Source of the DNA: Pseudomonas pseudonitroreducens
Lineage (GTDB): Bacteria; Pseudomonadota; Gammaproteobacteria; Pseudomonadales; Pseudomonadaceae
Length of the DNA stretch: 64,000 nucleotides
Reading direction: 5' to 3'
Assembly (NCBI RefSeq): GCF_021603645.1
Contig: NZ_BQHJ01000002.1
Span: forward strand, 760,549 to 824,548
Shown: positions 41,461 to 51,213 of the stretch, one piece after another
How the letters are laid out: every line of letters starts with the position of its first letter
How positions within the stretch are numbered: position 1 is the first letter of the stretch
Translations under genes and position numbers: made by a program
The notes under the pieces: generated by a model
What the model was told of the DNA's origin: nothing
What the model saw: the letters and a program-made list of their open reading frames with translations, nothing else
Databases searched by the model: none

Positions 41461-43532
41461 CCGATCTGTCGAACGTCCCGGTCACCGCGCTCAAAGGCGT
41501 GGGCGCCGCGCTGGAAGAGAAACTGGCGAAGGTCGGCCTGGAGAACCTCCAGGACATCCTCTTCCACCTGCCGCTGCGCTACCAGGACCGCACCCGCATC
41601 ACGCCCATCGGTGCATTGCGTCCGGGACAGGACGCCGTCGTCGAGGGCGTGGTCTCCGGCGCCGACGTGGTGATGGGCAAGCGCCGCAGCCTGCTGGTGC
41701 GCCTGCAGGACGGCACCGGCACGCTGAGCCTGCGCTTCTATCACTTCAGCCAGGCGCAGAAGGAAAACCTCAAGCGCGGCACGCACCTGCGTTGCTACGG
41801 TGAAGCGCGCCCCGGGGCTTCCGGCCTGGAGATCTACCACCCCGAATACCGCTCGCTCACCGACGCCGCTGCGGCGCCGGTGGAGCAGACGCTGACGCCG
41901 ATCTACCCGACCACCGAAGGCCTCACCCAGCAGCGCCTGCGCCAGCTCAGCGAGCAGACCCTGGCACGCCTGGGCCCATCGAGCCTGCCGGACTGGTTGC
42001 CGGCGGAACTGGCCCGCGACTACCGCCTCGGCCCACTCGACGAAGCCATCCGCTACCTGCACCGGCCGCCGCCGGATGCTGATCTGGAGGAACTCGCCGA
42101 AGGCCGCCACTGGGCGCAACATCGCCTCGCCTTCGAGGAGCTGCTGACCCACCAGCTGTCGCTGCAACGCCTGCGCGAGAGCGTGCGTTCCCAGGCCGCG
42201 CCAGCTCTGCCGCTGGCCAAGCGCCTGCCGCAGCAGTACCTGAAGAACCTCGGCTTCAAGCCCACCGGTGCGCAACAGCGGGTCGGCGCGGAAATCGCCT
42301 ATGACCTCGCCCAGTCCGAGCCGATGCTGCGCCTGGTGCAGGGCGACGTCGGCGCCGGCAAGACCGTGGTCGCCGCCCTTGCCGCCCTGCAGGCGCTGGA
42401 AGCCGGTTATCAGGTGGCGCTGATGGCGCCCACCGAGATTCTCGCCGAGCAGCACTTCCTCAACTTCACCAAGTGGTTGCAACCGCTGGGCATCGAAGTC
42501 GCCTGGCTGGCCGGCAAGCTCAAGGGCAAGGCCCGCGCCAGCGCACTGGAGCAGATCGCCGGCGGCGCGCCGATGATCGTCGGCACCCACGCACTGTTCC
42601 AGGACGAAGTGAAGTTCAAGCGCCTGGCCCTGGTGATCATCGACGAGCAGCACCGCTTCGGCGTGCAGCAGCGCCTCGCCCTGCGCCAGAAAGGCGTCGA
42701 CGGCCGGCTTTGCCCGCACCAGCTGATCATGACCGCCACCCCCATTCCACGGACCCTGGCGATGAGCGCCTACGCCGATCTGGACACCTCGATCCTCGAT
42801 GAACTGCCGCCCGGCCGAACCCCGGTGAACACCGTTCTGGTGGCCGACAGCCGCCGCATCGAAGTGATCGAACGGGTGCGCGCCGCCTGCGCTGAGGGCC
42901 GCCAGGCCTACTGGGTCTGCACGCTGATCGAGGAATCCGAAGAACTCACCTGCCAGGCCGCGGAAACCACCTACGAGGAACTCTCCTCGGCGCTGGGCGA
43001 ACTGCGCGTGGGCCTGATCCACGGGCGCATGAAGCCGGCAGACAAGGCCGTGGTCATGGAGGCCTTCAAGGAAGGCATGCTGCAGTTGCTGGTGGCGACC
43101 ACGGTGATCGAAGTCGGCGTGGACGTACCCAACGCCAGCCTGATGATCATCGAGAACCCCGAGCGCCTGGGGCTGGCGCAGTTGCACCAGTTGCGCGGCC
43201 GCGTCGGCCGGGGCAGCGCGGCAAGCCACTGCGTGCTGCTCTATCACCCGCCGCTGTCGCAGATCGGCCGCGAGCGCCTGGGGATCATGCGCGAAACCTG
43301 CGATGGTTTCGTCATCGCCGAAAAGGACCTGGAATTGCGCGGCCCCGGCGAAATGCTCGGTACGCGCCAGACCGGCCTGCTGCAATTCAAGGTGGCCGAC
43401 CTGATGCGCAACGCCGACCTGCTACCGGCGGTACGCGATGCTGCGCAGGCCCTGCTGGCACACTGGCCGCAATCGGTCAGTCCGTTGCTGGCACGCTGGC
43501 TGAGGCACGGCCAGCAATACGGACAAGTGTGA
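41457..43532 (+). CDS. recG: ATP-dependent DNA helicase RecG
   Basis: A 691-residue superfamily 2 helicase that regresses stalled forks and branch-migrates Holliday junctions. An N-terminal wedge/OB domain (about 60-160) is followed by Walker A GDVGAGKTVVA (near 299), the DEQHRFG box, TATPIPRTL and the C-terminal QLRGRVGRG and TRAP region. Coupled to oxyR by an ATGA overlap, as in P. aeruginosa. Confidence 0.96.
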   Translation: MTDLSNVPVTALKGVGAALEEKLAKVGLENLQDILFHLPLRYQDRTRITPIGALRPGQDAVVEGVVSGADVVMGKRRSLLVRLQDGTGTLSLRFYHFSQAQKENLKRGTHLRCYGEARPGASGLEIYHPEYRSLTDAAAAPVEQTLTPIYPTTEGLTQQRLRQLSEQTLARLGPSSLPDWLPAELARDYRLGPLDEAIRYLHRPPPDADLEELAEGRHWAQHRLAFEELLTHQLSLQRLRESVRSQAAPALPLAKRLPQQYLKNLGFKPTGAQQRVGAEIAYDLAQSEPMLRLVQGDVGAGKTVVAALAALQALEAGYQVALMAPTEILAEQHFLNFTKWLQPLGIEVAWLAGKLKGKARASALEQIAGGAPMIVGTHALFQDEVKFKRLALVIIDEQHRFGVQQRLALRQKGVDGRLCPHQLIMTATPIPRTLAMSAYADLDTSILDELPPGRTPVNTVLVADSRRIEVIERVRAACAEGRQAYWVCTLIEESEELTCQAAETTYEELSSALGELRVGLIHGRMKPADKAVVMEAFKEGMLQLLVATTVIEVGVDVPNASLMIIENPERLGLAQLHQLRGRVGRGSAASHCVLLYHPPLSQIGRERLGIMRETCDGFVIAEKDLELRGPGEMLGTRQTGLLQFKVADLMRNADLLPAVRDAAQALLAHWPQSVSPLLARWLRHGQQYGQV

Positions 43533-43623
43533 CGTATTTCACTCTCATCGGTCAGTTGACTGCTCGGTCACGCTGACTGCGTGGTTATACTCCGACCCAG
43601 CCGTTGATAACCGGATCACATTC

Positions 43624-45030
43624 ATGAGCGACGCCGCACGCGCCCCATCCGACTCCTCGCAGGCCCCCGAGGTCATCCTGCAGCTGCTCGACAAGCTGGG
43701 CATTCCCTCTCGCGAAATCAGCGACGCCACCACACTGCCGGCCGCGCGCCGGGTGCAGGCCAGCCTGCTGGAGGATGCCGTCGGCACCTTGCTGGTGCTG
43801 TTCCCGCAGAGCCAGTTGCTGGACCTCAACCGCCTGGCCGAACTCACCGGGCGCAAGCTGGTGGCGGTCAAGCCCGATCGCCTGGAGCGCATGCTCGGCA
43901 AGCATCAGCTCGGTCGCCTGCCGGCATTGCCGCCGCTGACCAGCTCGCCGTGCCTGTATGACGAGCGCCTGCTGCAGGAACCGCAGCTGCTGATCGAGTC
44001 CGGCGCTCCGGGCACGCTGCTGGAAATTCCCACGGCGTCCTTCCGCAGCCTGCTGGAGAAGGCCAGCGCGGCACGCTTCGGCGTGCCGCTGGAATCCATC
44101 CGGCCCAATCTCGACCGCCCGGACGACGACCGCAAGGAAATCACCCAGGCCGTGCAGGCATTCACCGCCCGCCGCATCCAGCAGCGCCTCGAGGAAACCA
44201 TCGAGATTCCACCGCTGCCGGAAACCGCACAGAAGATCATCAAGCTGCGCGTCGACCCCAACGCCACGGTGGATGACATCACCGGCGTGGTGGAAACCGA
44301 CCCGGCGCTCGCCGCGCAAGTAGTCAGCTGGGCGGCTTCGCCCTACTACGCTGCGCCTGGCAAGATCCGCTCGGTGGAGGACGCCATCGTCCGTGTGCTG
44401 GGCTTCGACCTGGTGATCAACCTCGCCCTGGGCCTGGCCCTGGGCAAGACCCTGAGCCTACCCAAGGACCAGCCGCAGCACGCTACGCCCTACTGGCACC
44501 AGGCGATCTACACCGCCGCAGTGATCGAGGGCCTGACCCGTGCCGTGCCGCGCGCCGAGCGCCCGGAAGCCGGCCTGACCTACCTCGGCGGCCTGCTGCA
44601 CAGCATCGGCTACCTGGTCCTGGCGCACATCTTCCCGCCGCATTTCTCGCTGATCTGCCGGCATCTGGAAGTGAACCCGCACGTCGAGCACAACCTCGTC
44701 GAACAGCATCTGCTGGGCATCACCCGCGAACAGATCGGCGCCTGGCTGATGCGCACCTGGGACATGCCGGAGGAGATCTACACCGCGCTGCGCTTCCAGC
44801 ACGACCCGTCCTACGCCGGTGATTGCTCCGCCTACGCCAACCTGGTGTGCCTGGCGACCCGCCTGCTGCGCAACCACGGCATCGGCAGCGGCCCGGAGAC
44901 CGATATTCCGCAGGACCTGCTGGATCGCCTGGATATTCCGCGTGAAAAGGCCGAGGACGCCGTACGCAAGGTCCTCGACGCCGAGGCTGTGCTGCGTGAA
45001 CTGGCCAGCCAGTTCAATCCGGGGCACTGA
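43624..45030 (+). CDS. YbaK-like plus HDOD two-domain protein
   Basis: A 468-residue cytosolic protein. The N-terminal part (about 15-150) resembles the YbaK/ProX aminoacyl-tRNA deacylase fold (LVVLFPQSQLLDLNRLAELTGRKLVAVKPDRLERML, in parts). The remainder (about 185-400) is an HDOD domain: IPPLPETAQKIIKL, DPALAAQVVSWA and RVLGFDLVINLALG. The metal-binding residues of true HD hydrolases are absent, as is normal for HDOD. A signalling or stress role is inferred. Homologues lie after recG in P. aeruginosa. Confidence 0.82.
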   Translation: MSDAARAPSDSSQAPEVILQLLDKLGIPSREISDATTLPAARRVQASLLEDAVGTLLVLFPQSQLLDLNRLAELTGRKLVAVKPDRLERMLGKHQLGRLPALPPLTSSPCLYDERLLQEPQLLIESGAPGTLLEIPTASFRSLLEKASAARFGVPLESIRPNLDRPDDDRKEITQAVQAFTARRIQQRLEETIEIPPLPETAQKIIKLRVDPNATVDDITGVVETDPALAAQVVSWAASPYYAAPGKIRSVEDAIVRVLGFDLVINLALGLALGKTLSLPKDQPQHATPYWHQAIYTAAVIEGLTRAVPRAERPEAGLTYLGGLLHSIGYLVLAHIFPPHFSLICRHLEVNPHVEHNLVEQHLLGITREQIGAWLMRTWDMPEEIYTALRFQHDPSYAGDCSAYANLVCLATRLLRNHGIGSGPETDIPQDLLDRLDIPREKAEDAVRKVLDAEAVLRELASQFNPGH

Positions 45031-45048
45031 ATCTGGTCCGGCCCCGGC

Positions 45049-45132
45049 CGTAGGATGGTGTGGAGCGCAGCGATACCCATCGATCCGAAGCACCGACAGC
45101 ATGGGTATCGCTTAGGCTCCACCCATCCTACG
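45049..45132. repeat. REP-like inverted repeat (CGTAGGATGG family)
   Basis: The arms CGTAGGATGGTGTGGAGC and GGCTCCACCCATCCTACG are near-complements, and GCGATACCCAT pairs with ATGGGTATCGC further in. It lies between convergent genes 19 bases past the HDOD stop. Its sequence differs from the GTAGGAGCGGA and GCAGGAGCGAGC families in this window. Confidence 0.8.
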
Positions 45133-45166
45133 AGTACCCTGCCGTGCATCGCTTCCCGCATCAATG

Positions 45167-45193
45167 AAAAAGGCCCCGTCAGGGGCCTTTTTT
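45167..45193 (+). terminator. bidirectional terminator between convergent genes
   Basis: GGCCCC (45172-45177) pairs with GGGGCC (45182-45187), with five A residues before and six T residues after. It can end both the HDOD gene and the convergent small-protein gene. Confidence 0.9.
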
Positions 45194-45211
45194 CTGTGCA
45201 TCGAAAGCGCC

Positions 45212-45613
45212 TCAGGCGGCTTTCTTGTCGCTGGCCGGCGCGGCCTTTTTCTTCGGCTTCAGGTACTTCACCAGGCCCTGGAACCAGATCACCAGGCCGG
45301 GGTTGCCCTGGATCTGGATGTCCTTGTTCTGGATGCCCTGCATGAAAGCCAGCTGGGGATTCTTCGAGGTCATGGTGGCGAAGCCGTAGGCGCCGTCCTT
45401 GAAGCCCAGCGCAAAGGCCGGGTTCGGGTGCGTGCCGCGACGGGCGCTGACCTTGAGATCCTTGACGATGTAGTGGCGGGCGACCTTGCCGTCGAGGGTG
45501 TGGAGCTGGAACACCAGGTCCTTGCCTTCGAGCTGCTTCTGGAACGCCGGGTTTTCGCGACTGGCCTTGGCCATCAAGCGACCCAGCATCCACAGGAGAA
45601 GACGGAATTTCAT
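45212..45613 (-). CDS. SCP2-like hypothetical protein
   Basis: A 133-residue protein with an N-terminal hydrophobic-basic helix (MKFRLLLWMLGRLMAKAS) and a body of alternating strands (VFQLHTLDGKVARHYIVKD, FALGFKDGAYGFATM) ending in a helix and a Lys-rich tail. The pattern suggests the SCP2 sterol/lipid-carrier fold, but this is inference. ATG at 45613 has GAGG seven bases upstream; an ATG two codons earlier is less likely. Function unknown. Confidence 0.7.
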   Translation of the reverse strand: MKFRLLLWMLGRLMAKASRENPAFQKQLEGKDLVFQLHTLDGKVARHYIVKDLKVSARRGTHPNPAFALGFKDGAYGFATMTSKNPQLAFMQGIQNKDIQIQGNPGLVIWFQGLVKYLKPKKKAAPASDKKAA

Positions 45614-45714
45614 GCACAAACCTCGACGTTCGAGACAATAGTCTGCGCATTGTAGCCAGTTTGAAAACGGACTACATCCGGTCTTTTGGAGGGATTATGT
45701 AACTGCAGGAGGCA

Positions 45715-45739
45715 ACCCGGAGCCGCTCTGGCTCCGGGT
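45715..45739 (-). terminator. hairpin after hupA
   Basis: A perfect 10-bp stem (ACCCGGAGCC with GGCTCCGGGT) and a five-base loop lie ten bases past the hupA stop. Only a short T run follows on the minus strand, yet the position fits a terminator. Confidence 0.75.
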
Positions 45740-45748
45740 CAGACGCGA

Positions 45749-46021
45749 TCAGTTGACGGCGTCTTTGAGCGCCTTGCCCGGCTTGAAGGCAACGGTATTG
45801 CTGGCTTTGATCTTTACCGGCTGGCCGGTCTGCGGGTTCTTGCCGGTACGGGCGCCACGGTGGCGCTGAACGAAGGTACCGAAACCGACAAGGGTAACGC
45901 TGTCCTTGCGGTTGAGCGCGCCAGTGATTTCATCCAGCAGCGCATTCAGCACCTTGTTGGCTTGTTCTTTGGTGAGGTCGGCCTTCTCGGCGATCGCGGC
46001 GGCGAGTTCTGGTTTACGCAT
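45749..46021 (-). CDS. hupA: DNA-binding protein HU
   Basis: A 90-residue nucleoid protein starting MRKPELAAAIAEKADLT with the VGFGTFVQRHRGARTGKNPQTG arm region and the C-terminal KASNTVAFKPGKALKDAVN. It bends DNA as a dimer. The ATG at 46021 gives exact family length; the frame is open 61 codons upstream by chance of high GC. Confidence 0.96.
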   Translation of the reverse strand: MRKPELAAAIAEKADLTKEQANKVLNALLDEITGALNRKDSVTLVGFGTFVQRHRGARTGKNPQTGQPVKIKASNTVAFKPGKALKDAVN

Positions 46022-46216
46022 AAATGCCTCTTTGACGGTTTGTTGTTGTTGTGTCCGTGCTGTCTTCCCAACAGCGCCCAAGGCACCGCAGCCTTGCCGT
46101 ACAGGCTCTAGGCTGCGGCAGACGGGGGAGAATGGCACGCCGAAAGCTGGTACGCCAGTATCGTCTGACAATTTGCGGGCAGTTTCCCAAGGCAAAAACG
46201 CCATAGGCGACGCCTG

Positions 46217-47371
46217 TCACGCCAACAGGGCTGGCAACTCCTTGTTCAGAGAGAGTTTTTCACTCACCGCGGCCCCTGTGAGGGCGTAGCCGAGCAATCG
46301 ACCGGCGGTATCCCGGCACAGCACCTTGAGGTCCGGGCCAGAGCCTTCCACCTGCCATTCACCCTCGCTTCCGCGCGGCGGCGGCGAAACCACCAACGGG
46401 CACACCGGGGTTTTCACCGTCACCGGCATGGCGCCATAGGCCACCGGCGTCGGTTTGCCGGCCAGGGTCTGCGCCAGTGCGCGAGCGCAGGACATCAGTG
46501 GCATCACGTAGAGCAGGTTGAGGCCGTCGACCTCGGCGCAGTCGCCCAGGGCGTAGATATTGGCGTGGGAGGTGCGCAGTTCGCGGTTGACCATCACGCC
46601 ACGGTTGATGTCCAGCCCGGCGGCGGCAGCCAGGTCGATGCGCGGGCGCAGGCCCACGGCAGAAACCACCAGATCGCAGGCGATCACCTGGCCATCGGAA
46701 AGATGCGCCTCCAGGGCATCCCCGGCGTGCACCAGGCTGTTCAGCACCGGGCCGAGGTGGAAGCGCACGCCGAGGCCTTCCAGCCCCTCCTGCACAGCCT
46801 GCGCGGCGGCCGGATGGAGCAGGCCGGGCATCACCTGTTCGCAAGGCGCGACCACGTCGATCTGGTAGCCGCCGCTGGACAGGTCGTTGGCGAACTCGCA
46901 GCCGATCAGGCCGGCGCCAAGCAGCAGCACGCGGCGCTTGCCGGCGGCGGCAGCGCGGAAGCGTGCGTAGTCTTCGAGGTCGTTGATCGGGAAGATCAGG
47001 TCCTGGGCGTCGCCCTCGACCGGCACGCGGATGGTTTCGGCGCCCCAGGCCAGGACCAGGTCGCGGTAGTGCACTTCTTCCTCGCCGATCCAGATGCGCC
47101 GGTGGCCCGGATCGATGCCGGTGACGCGGGTGTGGGTGAGGATGCGCGCCTTGAGCTGGTCAGCCATGGCGCCAGCTTCGGCCATGGCCAGGCCGTCGGC
47201 GTCCTTGTCCTTGGAGAAGCCGGTGGAGAGCATCGGCTTGGAGTAGGAGCGACCGTCGTCGGCGGTGATCAGCAGCAGCGGCGTTTCGCTGTCCAGCTTG
47301 CGCCACTCGCGCGCCAGGTTGTAACCGGCCAGGCCGGTGCCGATGATCACCAGCGGTGCGTTATCGCTCAT
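46217..47371 (-). CDS. rubB: rubredoxin reductase
   Basis: A 384-residue FAD/NAD(P)H oxidoreductase that passes electrons to rubredoxin. An N-terminal FAD motif ([14 protein letters not shown]) and a central NAD motif ([16 protein letters not shown]) are present, plus the late FAD segment [11 protein letters not shown] at 47371 gives the family length. It follows the rubA2 gene by 88 bases in the arrangement known from P. aeruginosa, where the trio supports alkane hydroxylation and other redox steps. Confidence 0.94.
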   Translation of the reverse strand: MSDNAPLVIIGTGLAGYNLAREWRKLDSETPLLLITADDGRSYSKPMLSTGFSKDKDADGLAMAEAGAMADQLKARILTHTRVTGIDPGHRRIWIGEEEVHYRDLVLAWGAETIRVPVEGDAQDLIFPINDLEDYARFRAAAAGKRRVLLLGAGLIGCEFANDLSSGGYQIDVVAPCEQVMPGLLHPAAAQAVQEGLEGLGVRFHLGPVLNSLVHAGDALEAHLSDGQVIACDLVVSAVGLRPRIDLAAAAGLDINRGVMVNRELRTSHANIYALGDCAEVDGLNLLYVMPLMSCARALAQTLAGKPTPVAYGAMPVTVKTPVCPLVVSPPPRGSEGEWQVEGSGPDLKVLCRDTAGRLLGYALTGAAVSEKLSLNKELPALLA

Positions 47372-47459
47372 TGCGCTCTCCATTTCGTAAAAACGCCACT
47401 TCAAGAAGACAGCACGGCGGCCACCAGGCCACCGTGTAAATTGTTCGTGTCGGCAGGAT

Positions 47460-47627
47460 TCAGGAAATTTCGATCATTTCGAAATCAATCTTGCCAACGC
47501 CGCAGTCCGGGCAGACCCAATCCGCCGGGATATCTTCCCAGCGGGTTCCAGGAGCAATGCCCTCTTCGGGCAGCCCCAGCGCTTCGTCGTAGATGAAGCC
47601 ACAGACCACGCATTGCCATTTGCGCAT
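47460..47627 (-). CDS. rubA2: rubredoxin (second copy)
   Basis: A 55-residue iron protein, [15 protein letters not shown] at the start and VCPDCGVGK near the end; both CxxC(G) pairs that ligate the single iron are intact. It carries electrons from RubB to alkane hydroxylases or other oxidases. Nearly identical in plan to the copy at 47823-47990. Confidence 0.95.
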   Translation of the reverse strand: MRKWQCVVCGFIYDEALGLPEEGIAPGTRWEDIPADWVCPDCGVGKIDFEMIEIS

Positions 47628-47777
47628 CGAATGCACTCCTCGGATTGCCCGCTGAACCTAGCGTATCTGCCCATGCCGGCCAACGGCGGGCATGCCGCCG
47701 GGGCACGTCAGCAGAGTCAACCCGGCGCCAGGCCAGTCTACCCCGTCAACAACAGCCGTGCCGGCGCTACAAACGCA

Positions 47778-47801
47778 GACGGCGGCCCGAAGGCCGCCGT
47801 C
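47778..47801 (-). other. hairpin between the two rubredoxin genes
   Basis: A perfect 10-bp stem (GACGGCGGCC/GGCCGCCGTC) with a four-base loop, TTCG on the transcribed strand, lies 22 bases past the rubA1 stop. UUCG loops are very stable; the few T residues after it suggest a weak terminator or an mRNA-stabilising structure. Confidence 0.75.
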
Positions 47802-47822
47802 GCGGAATTGTTCCTGGCGGGA

Positions 47823-47990
47823 TCAGCCGATCTCGATCATCTCGAAATCCAGCTTGCCGACGCCGCAGTCCGGGCACAGCCAGTCTTCCGGTACGTCTTC
47901 CCAGCGAGTGCCGGCGGCGATGCCCTCTTCCGGCCAACCCTTGGTCTCGTCATAGATCAGGCCACAAACCACGCATTGCCACTTCTTCAT
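47823..47990 (-). CDS. rubA1: rubredoxin (first copy)
   Basis: A 55-residue rubredoxin, [15 protein letters not shown] to FEMIEIG, with the two iron-binding pairs CVVCG and CPDCG intact. First gene of rubA1-rubA2-rubB. It diverges from ubiC over 219 bases, which hold no gene. Confidence 0.95.
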   Translation of the reverse strand: MKKWQCVVCGLIYDETKGWPEEGIAAGTRWEDVPEDWLCPDCGVGKLDFEMIEIG

Positions 47991-48209
47991 CAGCTATCAC
48001 CCTCATGTTCTTGTCGCTTGGACGTCAGTGCATCCAATGTCCGGCTTTGTACTGGCGATGGGCTTGCGGCGCAAGCCCCTGTAAAACGCCGGGCAACCCG
48101 CCAAACCTTTGGTGGGGTTTTGCGTAAGGCACTCTTGCAGACAACGCAATCGGAGCCGCAAAGCCGCCATGTTAAGCTGCCGCGTCCCTGGCCAACTGCA
48201 GTCGAACCC

Positions 48210-48764
48210 GTGCCCGAAGCCGCCCTGATCCACCCGCCCCGCTGGCTCACCGCCGCCCAATTGCACCCCGCTCCCGCCGCCCAAGTGGTGGACTGGCTGT
48301 TCGATGAAGGTTCGCTGACGCGCCGCCTCACCGCGCTGTCCGCCGGCGCCTTCGCCGTACAGCCGCTTGCCGAGGGCTGGCATCGCCTGCGTACCGATGA
48401 GTGCGCTGCGCTGGGCGTGCCGGATGGCAGCCAGGGCTGGGTGCGCGAGGTCTACCTGAAGGGCCACGGCACGCCCTGGGTATTCGCCCGCAGCGTCGCC
48501 GCGCGCCAGGCGCTGGAAGGCTCAGGCTTCGACCTGCGCCTGCTGGGCACGCGCTCATTGGGCGAATTGCTGTTCAGCGACCGCGCCTTCCTGCGTGGCG
48601 CCATCGAGGTCTGCCGTTATCCGGCCGCCAGCCTGCCCGCCGAGGTACGCGCCGAGCGCCTGTGGGGCCGCCGTTCGTGCTTCAGCCGTGACGGCCTGGG
48701 CGTACTGGTCGCCGAAGTATTCCTGCCGACACTGTGGCACCGGGTAGAACAACAGCCAGTATAA
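48210..48764 (+). CDS. ubiC: chorismate pyruvate-lyase UbiC
   Basis: A 184-residue enzyme that makes 4-hydroxybenzoate from chorismate, the first step to ubiquinone. WVREVYLKGHGTPWVFARSV holds conserved Arg and the catalytic Glu lies in VAEVFLP at the C-terminus. GTG at 48210 is chosen for family length; the longer open frame upstream runs into the rubA1 promoter region. The ribosome-binding site is weak. ubiA follows after 27 bases. Confidence 0.9.
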   Translation: MPEAALIHPPRWLTAAQLHPAPAAQVVDWLFDEGSLTRRLTALSAGAFAVQPLAEGWHRLRTDECAALGVPDGSQGWVREVYLKGHGTPWVFARSVAARQALEGSGFDLRLLGTRSLGELLFSDRAFLRGAIEVCRYPAASLPAEVRAERLWGRRSCFSRDGLGVLVAEVFLPTLWHRVEQQPV

Positions 48765-48791
48765 TTCCCGGATCGTTTTCCGGAGGCCGCC

Positions 48792-49682
48792 ATGTTCGTC
48801 GCCCTGATCAAACCCCTCGCCCGCCTGCATCCCCGCGCCTGGGACTTCATCCAGCTGACGCGCATGGACAAGCCGATCGGCATCTACCTGCTGCTGTGGC
48901 CGACGCTGTGGGCGCTGTGGATGGCCAGCGGCGGCATGCCGAGCGCAAAGAACCTGGTGATCTTCATCGTCGGTACCGTGCTGATGCGCATGGCCGGCTG
49001 CGTGATCAACGATTTTGCCGATCGCAAGCTCGATGGCCACGTCGAACGCACCAAGTCGCGCCCACTGGCCACCGGCAGGATCACCGTGCGCGAGGCCTGG
49101 ATCGCCTTCTTCGTGCTGCTGGGCTTGAGCTTCCTGCTGGTGCTGTGCACCAACGCACAGACCATCTGGCTGTCGTTCGGCGGCGCGGCGATCGCGGCGC
49201 TCTACCCCTTCATGAAGCGCTACACCTACTACCCGCAGGTAGTGCTGGGCGGGGCCTTCTCCTGGGGCATCCCGATGGCCTTCACCGCAGCCGGCGGCAC
49301 GCTGCCAGCGGTGGCCTGGCTGCTGTTCTTCGCCAATGTGCTGTGGACGGTCGCCTATGACACCTACTACGCGATGACCGACCGCGAGGACGACCTGAAG
49401 ATGGGCATGAAGTCCACGGCGATTCTCTTCGGCGACGCCGACCGGGTGATCAACCTGAGCCTGCAGGGGCTGATGCTCCTGCTGCTGGTCCTGGCCGGCA
49501 ATAAACTGGCCATGCACCTGTATTACTACCTGGGCCTGGCCGTGGCGGCGGGCTGCTTCGCCTGGCAGTTCCACTCGACCCGCGACCGCGAGCCGATGAA
49601 GTGCTTCAAGGCCTTCCTGCACAACCACTGGGCGGGGCTGGCGATCTTCCTCGGCACCGTGCTGGACTTCGCCCTGCGCTGA
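48792..49682 (+). CDS. ubiA: 4-hydroxybenzoate octaprenyltransferase UbiA
   Basis: A 296-residue integral membrane prenyltransferase with about nine hydrophobic segments. Both Asp-rich motifs are present: [20 protein letters not shown] and [16 protein letters not shown]. It prenylates the product of UbiC. ATG at 48792 has CGGAGG upstream. The gene is followed by a REPIN-like element. Confidence 0.96.
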   Translation: MFVALIKPLARLHPRAWDFIQLTRMDKPIGIYLLLWPTLWALWMASGGMPSAKNLVIFIVGTVLMRMAGCVINDFADRKLDGHVERTKSRPLATGRITVREAWIAFFVLLGLSFLLVLCTNAQTIWLSFGGAAIAALYPFMKRYTYYPQVVLGGAFSWGIPMAFTAAGGTLPAVAWLLFFANVLWTVAYDTYYAMTDREDDLKMGMKSTAILFGDADRVINLSLQGLMLLLLVLAGNKLAMHLYYYLGLAVAAGCFAWQFHSTRDREPMKCFKAFLHNHWAGLAIFLGTVLDFALR

Positions 49683-49695
49683 TCATAGCCATTTC

Positions 49696-49766
49696 GTAGG
49701 AGCGGACTTCGTCCGCGATTGGCCCGCAGCGCGCCGGAGACCATCGCGGACGAAGTCCGCTCCTAC
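49696..49766. repeat. REPIN-like element (GTAGGAGCGGA family)
   Basis: A perfect 24-bp inverted repeat: the left arm starts GTAGGAGCGGACTTCGTCCG and the right arm is its exact complement, with a 23-base core. Same family as 2214-2292. It lies between ubiA and a convergent gene. Confidence 0.9.
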
Positions 49767-49805
49767 ATCGCTCCCAACCCGCACAAGCAAGGTCGGGCTG
49801 TGACC

Positions 49806-50171
49806 TTACGGCTTGGCCATGTGCCAGACGCCCATCTTGCCGTCGCCGGCCATGTCGCCAGCCTTCTTGTCCTGCACGAAGGTGTACAGCGGCTTGCCCT
49901 TGTAGGCCCACTGGGCGCTGCCGTCATCGCGCTTGATCAGCGTCCAGTCACCCATGGCGCTGTCATCCGCGGCAGCCATCAGCGGCGGCCAATTCTGCGC
50001 GCAGCCGCCGTTGCACATCGACTTGCCGCCGCCGTCCTTGTCGAAGGTGTAGAGCGTCATGCCCTTGGCATCGACCAGCATGCCGTTCTTCTCCATGCCG
50101 GGGCCAGCGGCCAGGGCGGACACCGCCGGCAGCATCAGGCCCATTGCCAGGGCCGGGAATAGCAGTTTCAT
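49806..50171 (-). CDS. small secreted repeat protein (COG4315 type)
   Basis: A 121-residue exported protein with a signal peptide (residues 1-22, ending SALAA). The mature part has two copies of a short repeat with a GMTLYTFDKD / GKPLYTFVQD core and one CNGGCAQNWPPL segment whose two Cys may bind or bridge. Family function is unknown. ATG at 50171 starts at the signal peptide with GGAGAAG upstream. It diverges from phoB. Confidence 0.82.
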   Translation of the reverse strand: MKLLFPALAMGLMLPAVSALAAGPGMEKNGMLVDAKGMTLYTFDKDGGGKSMCNGGCAQNWPPLMAAADDSAMGDWTLIKRDDGSAQWAYKGKPLYTFVQDKKAGDMAGDGKMGVWHMAKP

Positions 50172-50484
50172 AACGCTTCTCCTCTGGTGAGGTGGAAACG
50201 GCGCGAGCATCGGCGCAAAGGCAGGCGGGATCGCAGGCAGGGCCGGCCAGGGCGACGTCGACAACGCACTCACAACCGTCATCGCAAGATACCGGCAGGC
50301 GCTCTGCCGGGCACACCGCCGAGCGGGCCGGTGGGTTCCGCTTGTGCCGCGCGCTGAACGCGTGGCGACCCAATCAGCATAGACGAGCGCTCTGCGACAA
50401 GGCTCGGCTACCATCCGGGTGTCACATTCATGAAATATTTCCGTTATCTAATGCGGCGCATTACAGAAATTCTGAGGCCTCAGC
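50172..50484. promoter_or_regulatory. region upstream of phoB with a Pho-box-like repeat
   Basis: This 313-base gap has no gene. At 50408-50436 three 7-base half-sites repeat every 11 bases: CTACCAT, GTGTCAC and ATGAAAT, against the consensus CTGTCAT. The first two agree well enough to be a PhoB site, as expected for autoregulation of phoBR. The remaining bases, 50172-50407, show only GC-rich dyads. Confidence 0.6.
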
Positions 50485-51174
50485 ATGGTTGGCAAGACAA
50501 TCCTCATCGTCGATGACGAAGCTCCGATCCGGGAAATGATCGCCGTGGCCCTGGAGATGGCCGGCTACGAATGTCTGGAGGCCGACAGCGCCCAGACGGC
50601 TCACGCGGTGATCGTCGATCGCAAACCGGACCTGATCCTGCTCGACTGGATGCTCCCGGGCACCTCCGGCATCGAACTGGCCCGCCGCCTCAAGCGCGAC
50701 GAACTGACCTCGGCCATCCCGATCATCATGCTCACCGCCAAGGGCGAAGAGGACAACAAGATCCAGGGGCTGGAAGTCGGCGCGGATGACTACATCACCA
50801 AGCCGTTCTCCCCGCGCGAGCTGGTGGCCCGCCTGAAGGCCGTGCTGCGCCGCACCGGCGCTGGCGACAGTGAGACGCCGATCGAAGTCGGCGGCCTGAT
50901 GCTCGACCCGATCAGCCACCGCGTGACCATCGACGGCAAGCCCGCCGAGATGGGCCCGACCGAATACCGCCTGCTGCAGTTCTTCATGACCCACCAGGAG
51001 CGCGCCTACACCCGTGGCCAGTTGCTGGACCAGGTCTGGGGCGGCAACGTCTATGTCGAGGAGCGCACCGTCGACGTGCATATCCGCCGCCTGCGCAAGG
51101 CCCTGGGCGAGGTATACGAAAATCTGGTTCAGACCGTGCGCGGCACCGGGTATCGTTTCTCGACCAAAAGCTGA
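50485..51174 (+). CDS. phoB: phosphate regulon response regulator PhoB
   Basis: A 229-residue two-component activator. Receiver domain about 1-120 with phosphoacceptor D54 (LLDWMLPG); C-terminal winged-helix OmpR-type DNA-binding domain about 130-229 ([28 protein letters not shown], in parts). It activates the pst and other phosphate-starvation genes through Pho boxes. phoR follows after 39 bases. Confidence 0.97.
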   Translation: MVGKTILIVDDEAPIREMIAVALEMAGYECLEADSAQTAHAVIVDRKPDLILLDWMLPGTSGIELARRLKRDELTSAIPIIMLTAKGEEDNKIQGLEVGADDYITKPFSPRELVARLKAVLRRTGAGDSETPIEVGGLMLDPISHRVTIDGKPAEMGPTEYRLLQFFMTHQERAYTRGQLLDQVWGGNVYVEERTVDVHIRRLRKALGEVYENLVQTVRGTGYRFSTKS

Positions 51175-51213
51175 CCCGACTTCTCGTCTGACGGGTACAA
51201 GGAACGGAATTTC

